This document shows positions 1 through 11,218 of a DNA stretch of 64,000 nucleotides, in pieces. The stretch's first letter is position 1; each line of letters starts with the position of its first letter. Location of the stretch: assembly GCA_024305405.1 (NCBI GenBank), contig JAKNDB010000068.1, positions 1,296,501 through 1,360,500 of the forward strand. Direction: 5' to 3'. This DNA comes from Dirofilaria immitis. Lineage: Eukaryota > Nematoda > Chromadorea > Rhabditida > Onchocercidae. The notes beneath the pieces were generated by a model that saw nothing but the letters and a program-made list of their open reading frames with translations, had not been told where the DNA came from and did not search any database. The position numbers and the translations under genes were made by a program.

Positions 1-1063
1 ACAGTGTATTATTTTACATTCGCTATGCTTTCAACAAATTTTCTTAGTTTTTATTTTTGATTTTGTGATGGAATTAGCAAATTGTGATTAGCGAAATGCT
101 AAGGTTTTTGAAGATTTAAATCATATTTTCAATGCTCATCGAATTTAATTTCATGCATTAAATATATTTACATTTAAATTCAGTATCCTTCGCTTTATTA
201 AAATGTCAATTGCGAAAAATGCCTCAACAATTAATGTTTTGTATATTCGGCATGCTATTATTGTTAGCAACACGGAGATCATCATATAGTTTCAGAAATC
301 TGTATCCTTTCAAATAATTCTTATCAATTTGATCAGAAAAGTGAAAATTGGAAATATTTTTTGCGATTACCTTTCGCCTAAAATTGAATGATCAATTCAC
401 GTAATATATCATAGAATTAAAGAAAGCTGAAAGTGAAAACGATAAAGGAAAACATCGTCTAACATGGAAATAAATACTTTAAAATTCGCAGCGATATAAA
501 TATGTTTTATAGAAAATTAATTTATATGAAAATTAATTTCACAATTGAAAATTTAAATGTAAAATTGTTGGTCTAGCTTTTTGGTAAAGTATGTTTAAAT
601 TAATTTATTTCAGCTTTGCTTCTTAAATTTTTGATATTTCGAAAACAAAAATGAAATTTCGAGAACAAAAACAATCGTTTAGCGATTCAATCATGAGGAT
701 ACTTATACAATGATGCCGACGATATAATTGATAGTGCTAAAAATAAAGTGCATCTTGATAAATTGATATGATCGATTATTAATATACAACAATTAAAAAA
801 TCAAATAGCATTTGATTTTTCTTTTGTTATGTTTGAAGTTTTTTAAATGTTGGATAAGATTAAAATTTAATTTGATTAATATTTTCGATATTCGTTCATT
901 TCTTTCTACTACAATTATTTTTATTTATCAAATTGAGTGGGAAAACTTTGAAAGCTATATGTTTCGGTAACAGAGAAGGCACAAACAAAAATAAAAATTC
1001 TTTTTGTTTGTTGTTAGAATAACATTCGGATGATACAACTCTTAATAGTATAAACAAGGATGT
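1..1063. other. Intergenic/3' flank, no gene seen
   Basis: Very AT-rich sequence beyond the 3' end of the minus-strand gene. All frames on both strands are closed at short intervals and no repeat or RNA gene was recognised. The last bases adjoin an open block described among the findings. Confidence 0.5.
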
Positions 1064-1240
1064 TTATTGTAATGTAAATAAGATTAGTAACCATAAATCA
1101 CCGCATTTGTTGTCCGTCTTGTAGAACTTCAATCCTCGTAGATTTAGGCTATTAATACCATCCACAAGATTTTTATTAAATTTAATAATAAAAATATCAA
1201 TTTTTCTTGGATCAATAGATAAGATTTTCAAATGCAAAAT
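1064..1240 (-). other. Possible extra terminal exon (58 codons, no ATG)
   Basis: On the minus strand a TTTTTATAG acceptor is followed by 58 open codons to TAA. The 3' half is GC-richer than its surroundings and encodes NSLNLRGLKFYKTDNKCGDL. It reads in phase 0, which matches the phase leaving the exon at 1940-2207. It could be an alternative last exon of the FAR1-like gene, part of its 3' UTR, or chance. No homology recognised. Confidence 0.25.
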
Positions 1241-1629
1241 CTATAAAAACCAAGTATCACTTATTTCTTCAACTATAATCTGCTGCTACTCAATATTAAA
1301 CTCGAAATAGAATGTGTAAAACTTTGATAAGTTATCCGACGATGTTAATCGAAAAACAGTTTATCAATAATAGAAAATGATTGTATGAATAAGCACGCGA
1401 GTATTCAATTACGATTCATACATATCATCAAAATACATACTGTCAATTAAATTTAGTAAAAAATGAAATGATAAAAATGAAATAATTCTATGATACCATA
1501 ACATGAAAACAAAAGCTACATTCATAGTAAACAAAATTTACTCTCTACAACTTTATACACATTTATCGAGATTCTCGTAGAGAATCTATAATACAAAGGT
1601 AATATCCATAATTTAACACTTCTTGTGTT

Positions 1630-4600
1630 TCAACATTGTAGGATATTCAAGCCATACAATTCGATATTACTGGTGTTTATATCATCAGAAAATTTTTGAA
1701 ATTCTCGAACAGCCTCGAGTAAATCAGGTTGAGAAATAGCGTTGAAAATATCTTTGAGAAATCGTGTGATAATTTTATCACATCTCTGCAAAATGAAATA
1801 TTACGCAAATATATGATGAACATGCATATAAATGAACATATTCATGAACAGAAGAATGAAGCAAAATGGAAATACAGTAAGGATGATTAGATCTATTTAG
1901 AATACTTATGTGATTGAATTAAATAATTGATGCTCTTACCTTCAGTTTTTCTGCTCTGATAGCTTTGATAGCACGTTCAATTTGTGGTATCCGAACCTCT
2001 TTTACTTCATTAATTGAAATATTACTAGGTAAATCGTCCTGAAGTAATATTTCTGCTGGTTTTGAAAGAAGTATCATAACATCTTTTAATTGTTCATCTG
2101 ACCATTCTGATAAATGATAATCAGCGCCATATACCGCACAAATGAACGGAAGATATATTTCTTGTGGCAAATATTGTCCACATTTGATGATGTATGCTAA
2201 ATGAATTCTAATTAAACCAACCAAAACAATTCAAAAGATTTATTATGTAATGGAAATCTAAGGATGAGATTCCTTGATGATATACGATACAAAAGTATAA
2301 TGCCAAGAATACAATTTTTTGATCGAACTTATGTAATTCAAAGATTACTATAAATTCAAATTAATACTTTTAATCGACTTAGAAGCAAGTTTAGCTCAAA
2401 TAACACTTAGAAGATAAAAGACAAACCGTTCATAATCAAATATTCTATACATTGTAACCGTTTGCAAAATTGAATTGCTGGTATTTGTTGCAAAAGCGGA
2501 TCTATCAAAGGGATACTTTGCAGTAATATTTGTTGTGCAACATCATTATGTTCTGACATCTGAAAATGTCAACTCTCTTTTACACTTTCTTCAATCATTC
2601 GTAAATTTTTCAGTTACTAAATTTTTACTTACTTCTGCGGGCCGAGATGAAGCAATTGGTACAAAAGCTGAGTTCTGTTGTGATGAAATAGGGAGAGTGA
2701 AATTTTCTGGAAAAGGAATTTTCATAGAAGCAGGGATTTCTTGCGATGAATTGACGAGATTATAATTTTCTGATGGTGAAGTAGCATGAATAGAATTGCG
2801 TTCTGTAACTCTCGAAGCATTTGTATCATTGCGTATATCTGACATATTTACTGCTTGTTTTTCTGAAATAAAATAGCGATGTATCATTCGCTTATTTCAA
2901 AAACAAAGTATCAAAGAGAATTTGATATAAATAGAATTTACCTATTTCATCCATTTTTCCAATTTCATAGTTTTCGTTTCAGAATTGCCTGCAATTATAT
3001 TATTCACTTTATGGTATTGAATAATTACAATATAAGGGATACAATCTAAAATTTTAACGAATTAATGAACTTACCGATTAAATTCCTTCTTTTTTGCTTA
3101 CAACACGCAAGTAATCCTCTTCATTATTTTCATGATTTACATGATCATCATGAAATGATGAAATTCGCAAGCATCCATTAGTTGTATCAGCATTTAATCG
3201 AAATCTCGCTCTACAGCCCAAAGGAAGATAACTTTGATTTGGCCGTTTTCCTCCTCCTGGAAAAATGAATATATTATAATAACTTTTTGATTTTTCGTAT
3301 AAGAAAAGTTTTAGGAGTGTCTAATAAATTCAAGATTTGGATTTGGCGTATTTCTTAATTCGAAATTAATTATCGTAGAATAATCGCAGCAAATGCAACG
3401 TAAGGTTTTTATTTTACTTAAAGTTCAATAGCGTAATTGTTACATTTTATGGAAATGTTGGGACAGTAAATAGCAACTTGGACTTACTTTATAATTGTTC
3501 TGGCATAAAAATCGTTGATAATCTTGGCTCATCGTTTTAAAAAATTTGTTAAATTATAAAAGATTTTTTTTCCTTTTATTTCGTTAAAAATTATTTCTGC
3601 GAAAAGATATGTTTGTAATTTATTTATTATTTAATGACATCGAAAATGGTCGACTGGTTTGATCCCTTGAAATTATTCATTTCAATACTATCTACTAATT
3701 CTTCATGACATTAAGATAGCAACAGCTGGCGTATTACAATTTCTATGATATAAGAGATTGCTGCCACTACCCATAATTTAATGCTTTAAAAAAAAATCAA
3801 ATTGAGCAACCGCAAAATACAAAAAAAAAATTTTTTTTTTCTCAAAACGACCTCGTAAATATGGTATGTGTTATCAAAGAAGAGGAAGAAAGAGGAGATA
3901 ATTACTGATTTCAATCATTTGCTATTTCATTTGGCTAAATCTGTCAAAAACAAAAAAAAAAAAATTTATAAAAATATAAAATTTCCTAAAAATAGATCTC
4001 AAAATTTTTCTATTAAATTTTAATTTCTTAAAAATTTCAATTTATAATCATTTAGAAATGATTGCATACTTTCAACTATGTTTTATTGAGACATAAAATC
4101 ATGCATTATTTTAATATAAACTTTGATTTTTTGAATAAAAATAATTCTAAGAATTGATTCATTAATTTTTCAATTACAATTTATATTTAAAGCTAAGATT
4201 TAATCAATAATGGTATCTGTCAACTTTGTTAAATGAAAATTTATTTATTGTTTGGTTCCTATTGCCCAGAAGGATTATTTCTCGATCCGCTAACATTAAT
4301 TAGCATACACATGATAATAATTTGCCCTTTCCAAATCTCTCCAATGTGATACTTACAGCTTCAGCATACTGACCAATGGTCTAGTAGCCGACATAATAGA
4401 GCGATATGCGCAGTTGGCAAGCCGGGTGGTGGAAGAAATGATATGGCTAAGCCGTAAACAAATCATTTATCAACTGCAACAGCTTTTCTTGGATCAATAT
4501 CAAATTCTCTACACCATTTCCTTCATCTTAACTGAACAAATAAATGACATTTGAAAATTGAAGACTTCATTAGGCCTAAATAAAAGCCTATACATATACA

Positions 4601-7172
4601 GCTGCCATAAAATTGACTCTAGGCTCTTCTCGATCACAATCCAATAGGAAGTGAAGTGGAATAAAGGATGAATTATGCACTTTTATGCAGAGCGGTATCA
4701 TTAATGCAATCGTAAATATTATCAAATGATTTTGATCTGATAGGATAAAGATATCAAATATTCCTCTATATAATTTTCCACAAGATGAAAAAGATAGACA
4801 GCCAGAATTTGGAACTCATTGGATGATGAAAAGTTGGTAATTCTCGAGAGTTTAAGATTTCCGAAAGTATAAAATTTAATTTTTCAATTATTCGATAAAA
4901 AATCTCAAGGAGATTGAAATTTTGCATAAGTTAATTTCTTATGAAATATTTCAAATCCAAAATTTCAATATACTTTGGAAGATACTTTCAACATTAATAT
5001 TTCTTAATTCTACTAAAAATTTAATTACTATTTTGCGCCAAATGCAAAAATTGATGATTTATATGTACACTTTATATTATTTCTTTTATTTTTTCTGCTA
5101 AAAACAGTTTGAAAATCAAAAGTATTCTAAACAACGTTTTACTAAGAGTTACCGATATTTATTACAATGAAATACAACATGTTTCACTGTATGATTTTAC
5201 AGTAATATTACCTTACAGTAATCCTAACGCATTACTGTAAGATGTTGAGATATCAAATTTAAATTATAGTTAGCTATTTGAAGATGTTATTTCGAAATTA
5301 TATCAATATTTTTTTGTAATTATTAGATAGTTATTATGAAAAGAGAGAGAGAGAAAAAAATTAATGTAACCTCTCTTGCGTGGATTTCCATAGTGTGCAC
5401 AATGGAACACTATATATTTATATTTGAAACGTTCAATAACTTTTCCTTCACCGTCTCGAAGTACTTCCGAGCTTGCTACACGATAAGGATAATTTCCAAC
5501 AATTTTGTATGCTTCAAAATATTTTCCAAATTCATCGAAGCTAAAAATGAAGGAAACAAAAAATTATAGTTGATAAAATTTTGTCACAACTTCTTTTTTT
5601 TAATTTAGAGTTATACTTTTACAGACAAATGATACCTTTGAAATGTAGCTCCGTCATAAATATGTGACGCTTGAAGTAGCAATTCTTCACGTTCTAGTGC
5701 TTGAAATGTTGAAAATGTTCTGCAGTCATGTTTTTGATAAAGTTTTAAGAATTGCGATTCAGAACGTTTTCGACAAACTTTAGCGCTTGATGAAGCTAAA
5801 GCTAAAATTTCGTTATCTTAAAATTAAAAATACTTGTAGAAAAATTGATAAATATTTTTAAAAAATAAAAAAACGGAAAGATTGAAAATCTCCAAAAATA
5901 AACTTTTTCAAATAGATCATCAATTCTTCATTATCTTTCATATTATGAATATCCTCACCATTTTGGTCAATTGACATTTTTCGTATGAGTTCTTTTCACC
6001 TAATATCATTTTATCAGTTTGCATTTCCAATTTTTGATTTTGTTCATTTTTAGAAATATTTTTGCTGCTTAGATTAACAAGCTTTTCATCATTGGTACTG
6101 TCAAAATATGGTAATGTAGTAGTCGTTTTCGTTTCACTTCTACTTTGCCAGAAATCGTCATCTAAAAAAAAATATTCTCATTTATAACGAATGCACATCT
6201 TTCCAAAAATATTTGCAAATCATTGGAATGATATATCAGATGAAGAAAGAATATGAATATGCTTACGAAAGATCTGTTCAATTGATTGTGGTTTACGTCT
6301 TCGACAAAAATCTCTTCTCATTGTTATTTTTGGAAAAGGATTCACTGAAAATTTTTAAATTCTTAATTTTTTACCATTATAATAGCAATAAATTTCAATT
6401 TTCAATTCTAATTTTTTGCTATATTATTAAAAACTTCTATAACAAATTTCTTAATTAATTCAAAAACATATTTAATCACATTTTAATGATTTCATACATA
6501 TTATATATATACTTTCATATCACTACTTGATATCGTTCATACATATTATATATACTTTCATATCACTTCTTGATATCGTAGAATTATTTATGTTACAATT
6601 AGTTTCACTGAATTTTTGTTACACTTCAGAGTGCATCTCTAACTAACGAATTATTTTTGCTACCGTAATCTCTTACTCTCTTCTTATTTTGCATACAATT
6701 CAATGATGATTGCAGTTGTAAAAAAGAATTATTTCTTTGAATATTATTACAATTGCCAGAAGTTTTCATTTCATTTTCAGTTTGATTCATCAATGCATTC
6801 ATTGTAGCAGTTTCTACTGCATTTCCCTTTTCGGCTGTTGAAATCCTCTCAAAAATGCAATTGCGATAGAGTATTCAGAATTATGCATCCTCCAATACGA
6901 TTCAGGATTAACCATCTGCCAATTTCTTTCATTTTTCATTCTTCCATTTTCATCATTCATAATCATTGAATGCTGCAAATTAATGCATTCAGTTATTGCT
7001 ACATTTCAATTTGTTGTCATATGTTTTCAAAATGGATGAAAATTTGTGATATATTCAGCAAATTCGAATATTTCATGATGTTTACGTCGATCTTTCTAGC
7101 TTCTTTTGCACATCGCTCAATTAGCAACGCGAGTTGTTTTTCCGCTTCATTTGAAGGTTCCAGCGATTCCAT
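1630..7172 (-). CDS. FAR1/ZSWIM3-like zinc-cluster protein, 12 exons
   Basis: Exons on the minus strand, 5' to 3' (plus coordinates): 7086-7172, 6664-6972, 6267-6344, 5959-6161, 5636-5816, 5371-5540, 3075-3256, 2942-2988, 2633-2862, 2459-2559, 1940-2207, 1630-1785. All introns are GT-AG and the phases chain correctly, giving about 671 residues once one base is added in each of four exons (see findings). The N-terminus starts MESLEPSNEAEKQL. Residues about 287-385 (exons 6-7) carry HCAHYG, a basic GNPRKRGGGKRPNQ stretch, LGCRARFRL and HDDHVNHE, the C-C-H-H spacing of FAR1/ZSWIM3 (WRKY-GCM1-like) DNA-binding domains derived from MULE transposases. I see no transposase core or SWIM motif; the C-terminal 250 residues are helical-looking and unrecognised. 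A nuclear DNA-binding role is inferred from the domain only. Confidence 0.8.
3075..3256 (-). CDS. Exon 7: second half of FAR1-like zinc cluster, with apparent frameshift
   Basis: Encodes the basic GGGKRPNQ stretch, YLPLGCRARFRLNADTTNG and SSFHDDHVNHENNEEDY, that is the second cysteine and the H-x-H pair. Near its 3' end the frame runs into TAA just before a strong donor (CG|GTAAGT). One extra A in the six-base run (3090-3095, T on plus) restores both the frame and the phase needed by exon 8. Confidence 0.8.
3257..5370 (-). other. Intron 6 of the FAR1-like gene with a GC-richer open island
   Basis: Mostly closed AT-rich sequence. 4260-4720 is distinctly GC-richer; within it plus-strand 4317-4552 is open for about 78 codons and the minus strand has a consensus donor GTAAGTATC. 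No product assigned; see findings. Confidence 0.4.
5371..5540 (-). CDS. Exon 6: first half of FAR1-like zinc cluster
   Basis: Enters in phase 2 and leaves in phase 1. It encodes SFDEFGKYFEAYKIVGNYPY at its start, the usual lead-in of FAR1-like domains (F..F...Y), then FKYKYIVFHCAHYGNPRKR with the first zinc-ligand cysteine. A 2.1-kb intron separates it from exon 7, which holds the remaining ligands. Confidence 0.82.
6487..6588 (+). repeat. 50-bp direct duplication
   Basis: Two adjacent near-identical copies of a block beginning TTCATACATATTATATATA and ending CTTGATATCGT, inside intron 2 of the FAR1-like gene. Confidence 0.8.
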
Positions 7173-7188
7173 TTTAAGTTGAAATCAA

Positions 7189-7192
7189 ACTG
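7189..7192 (-). promoter_or_regulatory. Splice acceptor just upstream of start codon (possible trans-splice site)
   Basis: On the minus strand TTTTTTCCACAG ends 17 bases before the ATG at 7172. An acceptor this close to the start with no obvious upstream exon fits nematode spliced-leader addition, or a 5' UTR intron. No spliced-leader gene is visible in the window. Confidence 0.45.
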
Positions 7193-8190
7193 TGGAAAAA
7201 ATTTCGTCGATTCAGCAAACTGAAATCAATTTCAACTTTTTCACTTACCACGTATAAATTGTGATATGGCTGTAAGAAGTAATGATAATAATAAAGATAA
7301 TAATGATAATAATAATAATAATAATAAAAGAATGGAACTTTTTTTCTTATTACGTACAGTACACTCAAGACTTGGATTATTTAGAATATTTTTTGCTGAA
7401 TATCTATGATCATTGAAAAAGAGAATAAAATAGATTCTGAAACTAAAATACGATTTAAAAATCAATGATGCATTTTGTTAACATTTTATTAACTATTAAT
7501 TTCTGAATCTTAGTAAAAATTATATCGTTTTAACTAATTTTTTTGTCGAGGAAGTTTTTCAAGAATCCTAATCTGTTTCATTAATCTGATTGATTATTAA
7601 TTTTCTATGCCTTAAAAGATATCATCGCGAAACGTAATATTTATTTTAATAAAAGAAGTAATATTAATTGTGATTGCTTCAAACGATTAATTAACAAAAC
7701 TAAGCTAGAAAAGAGGTAAAACTGCTATCATCTTGGAAGAGAGCATTAGTTATCATTATCTTGCAGATCAAAAAGTTTCCAATGATGAGTTTTAAAATTC
7801 AATTTCTAATCACTTTTTAATTATTTATGCACAGACATTCTAATCAAAAAAACAGTGCAAGCAAATTTATATCAAATTTGAGAAAATCGACTTAGAAACT
7901 AATTTTTGCCGATTGAAAGTTAAATTAAATATTTGATGATTCAAATATTTCTGTTAATTATTTACCAGAAATGAACCAAATGATCACAATTAGGCTAAAA
8001 ATTTATTTAAATAATCCAAATGTTTTGTTCTAATTAGAACTTCATTGGGTTTTTATTTTCATTAAATTTAAATTTTTAATTTAAAAACATTTATCTTTTA
8101 CAAACTATTCAATTGGGAAAAAATTTGAACAAAAAATTTCGTAAGATTTGAGCAAAGCAAAATTTATAGAAAGTGAAAAAGAAGCGAAAG

Positions 8191-8338
8191 ATATTGTAGG
8201 GAAAACTGTTAGTAGGTCATAAAAAGCAGAAGAGAGAGTGTAATGATGAAGGTCAGAGGTTAAGGTCAGAATACTGTAAGGAAAACTTTTAGTATATCAT
8301 ACAAAATAGACGAGAGAGTGTAATGATGAAGGGTCAGG
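8191..8338 (+). repeat. 80-bp period direct duplication
   Basis: Copies at 8191-8258 and 8271-8338 share a GGAAAACT core and the block GAGAGAGTGTAATGATGAAG. It lies in intergenic sequence 1 kb upstream of the FAR1-like gene start. Small minus-strand reading frames across it are not credible genes. Confidence 0.8.
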
Positions 8339-9185
8339 GAAAATAAGCTATAACTGAGAATCAGAGAGACGTAATAGTAGAGATAGTCAACTATAGTTTC
8401 GTGTTTTGGCTCTTCTGTGGTTGACATCGTTGACAGTAAAAGTTGCATTTTTTGGCAAACATAGGAGAAGCGATAGAGAGAGAGAGAGTGGACAGAGGTA
8501 GAAAGAGGAATTTTCATTCTGTCCACCACTCTCTAACATTCTCATTCTCCTTTTTTCACTGATCATTTCATTATATACGCCAAAAATGGTCCTTCTGAAG
8601 ATGAGGTTAAAGTATGAATATTTGGTATATGCATGCAACTACAAAGCATCAGTGTATTTAGAACGATTTCGAAATGAAATATAGAATCCTGACGATTTCG
8701 TATCTGTCTTATAAGCCATTCTAAAAATACATCCATTTGCAAGTATTATTTTTTGCTATGGAAAAAAAATTAAAGTAACTAAAGTTTGCATTTCGCAATT
8801 AGAATATGAAAGATGATTTTACAAATTAAAAATTAATTATATATGGCAATTCATCGAAATCCCTTTTCTATCATTTGCAAAAAAAAAAAAAAAAAAAAGA
8901 AAAAGAGATGTCAACTGTAAAGATGAGATTTTATGCTTAATCTACGAATGACCACTGTCCACTACCCCATCTTTGGCTGCAGACTGACATCACCTCTCTT
9001 CTTTCTTACCCCATGAGAATTTCTCTTGCTTTTCTTCCCACCTTTAACATCTCTCTTTTATTTTCGTTAATTTCTTTTCTTTTTGATCCTAATGAGATAT
9101 TTTTAATGAAATAATGAAATTTCATTTTCCAACTTTTATATTTAGTTTTGTCTCAAAAATTTCAACTTTTTTTTGTAAGTTTTAT

Positions 9186-10126
9186 AAACTTTTTAATGAA
9201 AATAATATTAAATGACCTTATAGGTTAGAGATAAAAAAGAGGAAAAAGACAGTAAGCACAAGAATATAGAAGTATGTAAAAACTTTTTAATGAAAATAAT
9301 ATTAAATGACTTTATAGGTTAGAGATAAAAAAGAAGGAAAAAGATAGTAAGCATGAGAAGTATAGAAGTATATATAAACTTTTTCAATGAAAATAATATT
9401 AAATGACCTTATAAGTTAGAGATAAAAAAGAGGAAAAAGACAGTAAGCACAAGAAGCATAGAAGTATGTAGAAACTTTTTAATGAAAATAATATTAAATG
9501 ACCTTATAAGTTAGAGATTAAAAAGAGGAAAAAGACAGTAAGCACAAGAATATAGAAGTATGTAGAAATTTTTTAATGAAAATATTAAATGACCTTATAG
9601 GTTAGAGATAAAAAAGAAAAAAAAGACAGTAAGCACAAGAATATAGAAGTATGTAGAAACTTTTTAATGAAAATAATATTAAATGACCTTATAAGTTAGA
9701 GATTAAAAAGAGGAAAAAGACAGTAAGCACAAGAATATAGAAGTATGTAGAAATTTTTTAATGAAAATATTAAATGACCTTATAGGTTAGAGATAAAAAA
9801 GAAAAAAAAGACAGTAAGCACAAGAATATAGAAGTATGTAGAAACTTTTTAATGAAAATAATATTAAATGACTTTATAGGTTAGAGATAAAAAAGAAGGA
9901 AAAAGATAGTAAGCATGAGAAGTATAGAAGTATATATAAACTTTTTCAATGAAAATAATATTAAATGACCTTATAGGTTAGAAATAAAGAAAGAGGAAAA
10001 AGACAGTAAGCACAAGAATATAGAAGTATGTAAAAACTTTTTAATGAAAATAATATTAAATGACCTTATAGGTTAGAGATAAAAAAGAAGGAAAAAGACA
10101 ATAAGCATAAGAAGCATAGAAGCAAG
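9186..10126 (+). repeat. Ten-copy ~94-bp satellite with higher-order structure
   Basis: The core AATGAAAATAATATTAAATG recurs at about 9191, 9285, 9388, 9481, 9576, 9665, 9759, 9849, 9946 and 10042, each followed by a TAGGTTAGAGAT block, AAAAAGACAGTAAGCA and TAGAAGTATGTA. Variant units recur in pairs: the form with AAGCATGAGAAGTATAG followed by TTTTTCAATG appears in copies 2-3 and again in 8-9, and a short unit lacking three bases appears twice. The array therefore grew by multi-unit duplication. Confidence 0.92.
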
Positions 10127-10173
10127 TAATGGTCAAGAAATAGTAGGGAAGTAAAGGAGCAAAAAATATGAAA

Positions 10174-10266
10174 CCACAAAGCGCCGCCGCTATCTATTGC
10201 AATAAATACACTATGTTGCCAAGCTGACCACTAAATCAGCTGACCGATCATCGAGCCATCATTGTC
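10174..10266 (-). promoter_or_regulatory. Conserved block A with paired GGTCAGCT (inverted copy)
   Basis: On the minus strand two GGTCAGCT octamers start 16 bases apart (plus 10222-10229 and 10238-10245 as AGCTGACC), followed by a TATTTATTGCAATAG stretch and GCGCTTTG. It matches block B at 10788-10872 in inverted orientation. The sequence is GC-richer than its surroundings. A regulatory role is inference. Confidence 0.4.
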
Positions 10267-10787
10267 CACCTCCCCCTTTCCTTATTCATCTCTTCTGAAT
10301 ATGCGTGGGTGGAATTGAGGGATGAGGAGGAGAAGAGGGGAACGTAGGACGGGGAGATTCTCGAAATTCTTTCAATTATTTTTTATTATGCTAAACTTGC
10401 AATCATTCAATAACAAAGATGGTAAAAGTTGGAAATATGAGAATGAAGGAGAAGATGTAGGTGGGAAATGAGGTCATACTCCAATAGTACTTTAAGATGT
10501 CGATAGAGATAAGGTCATATTCCAAATAGCACTTTAAGTAAGATTTGGGAACTGTTTTGGAGTGTGCACTTCCAGGGAGTTTCAAAGTTTCAAAACTCTG
10601 CCAATTTCTTCATCTTATCATTTCGAGGAGGCGAGGTGATGAAGAAGGAGAGAATGGATAACGACCCGCTGAATAGGTAAGATTGAGAATTTTTATGGAA
10701 TACATCTATCTCCATGGAGAGTTTCGAACACAGACCAATTTCTCGATCTGATAGTCTGGAAAAGAGAAGATTGCGAAGGAAGGAGTA

Positions 10788-10872
10788 AACAATGGTCGAT
10801 CGGTCAGCTGATGTTATGGTCAGCTTGTGCAGCATATATGCATTTATTATTGCAGAGAGCAGCGCTTTGCAT
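10788..10872 (+). promoter_or_regulatory. Conserved block B with paired GGTCAGCT
   Basis: GGTCAGCT at 10802-10809 and 10818-10825, again 16 bases apart, then CATTTATTATTGCAGAGAGC and GCGCTTTGC. It is the inverted partner of block A, about 540 bp away. A weaker third copy with one intact GGTCAGCT (12246-12253) and a following TATACATTTA lies at about 12205-12290. Confidence 0.4.
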
Positions 10873-11175
10873 TCATTTTTTTTTCGTGCGGTCCATTCCT
10901 CCTCTACCACTCTACATCCATTTCTTGATGACCATTTACTTCTATACTTTTTACACCTACAGACACAAACTTTCTCGTTGATCCCGATAAGGTCATTCAA
11001 TATTCAAATGCAAAGATTTTCTGAGCTCAAATTGAAATGTGATAAAGTACAAAAATGAAAGCTCATTACAATTGAAACAAACTTCTATTTTATTGAAGCG
11101 AGAAAGAGAGATATTAAGAAGTAAAAGATCGAGAGTAAAAGGAATTAATTGCTCGAGATTCAATCAACAAATAGT

Positions 11176-11218
11176 GTTGTTGCTGTTGCTGCTGTTGTTG
11201 CTGCTGCTGCTGCTGCTG
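11176..11218 (+). repeat. Imperfect (CTG/TTG)n trinucleotide repeat
   Basis: A run of GTT, GCT and CTG triplets ending in six CTG units. It lies in non-coding sequence; the leucine-rich frame through it is only a product of the repeat. Confidence 0.85.

Noticed and set aside
1919..2224. A stand-alone 101-residue gene
   Set aside because: It is an internal exon (1940-2207) of the FAR1-like gene extended into flanking intron; the ATG lies upstream of the acceptor.
9186..10126. CRISPR-like array
   Set aside because: The whole unit is repeated with no unique spacers, so it is an ordinary tandem satellite in a eukaryotic genome.
10590..11000. 136-residue minus-strand open frame, and an overlapping 88-residue plus-strand frame
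   Set aside because: Longest frames of the intergenic region, but both strands are open over the same GC-richer block, neither shows a recognised domain, and the inverted motif block B lies within them. Chance openness is more likely.
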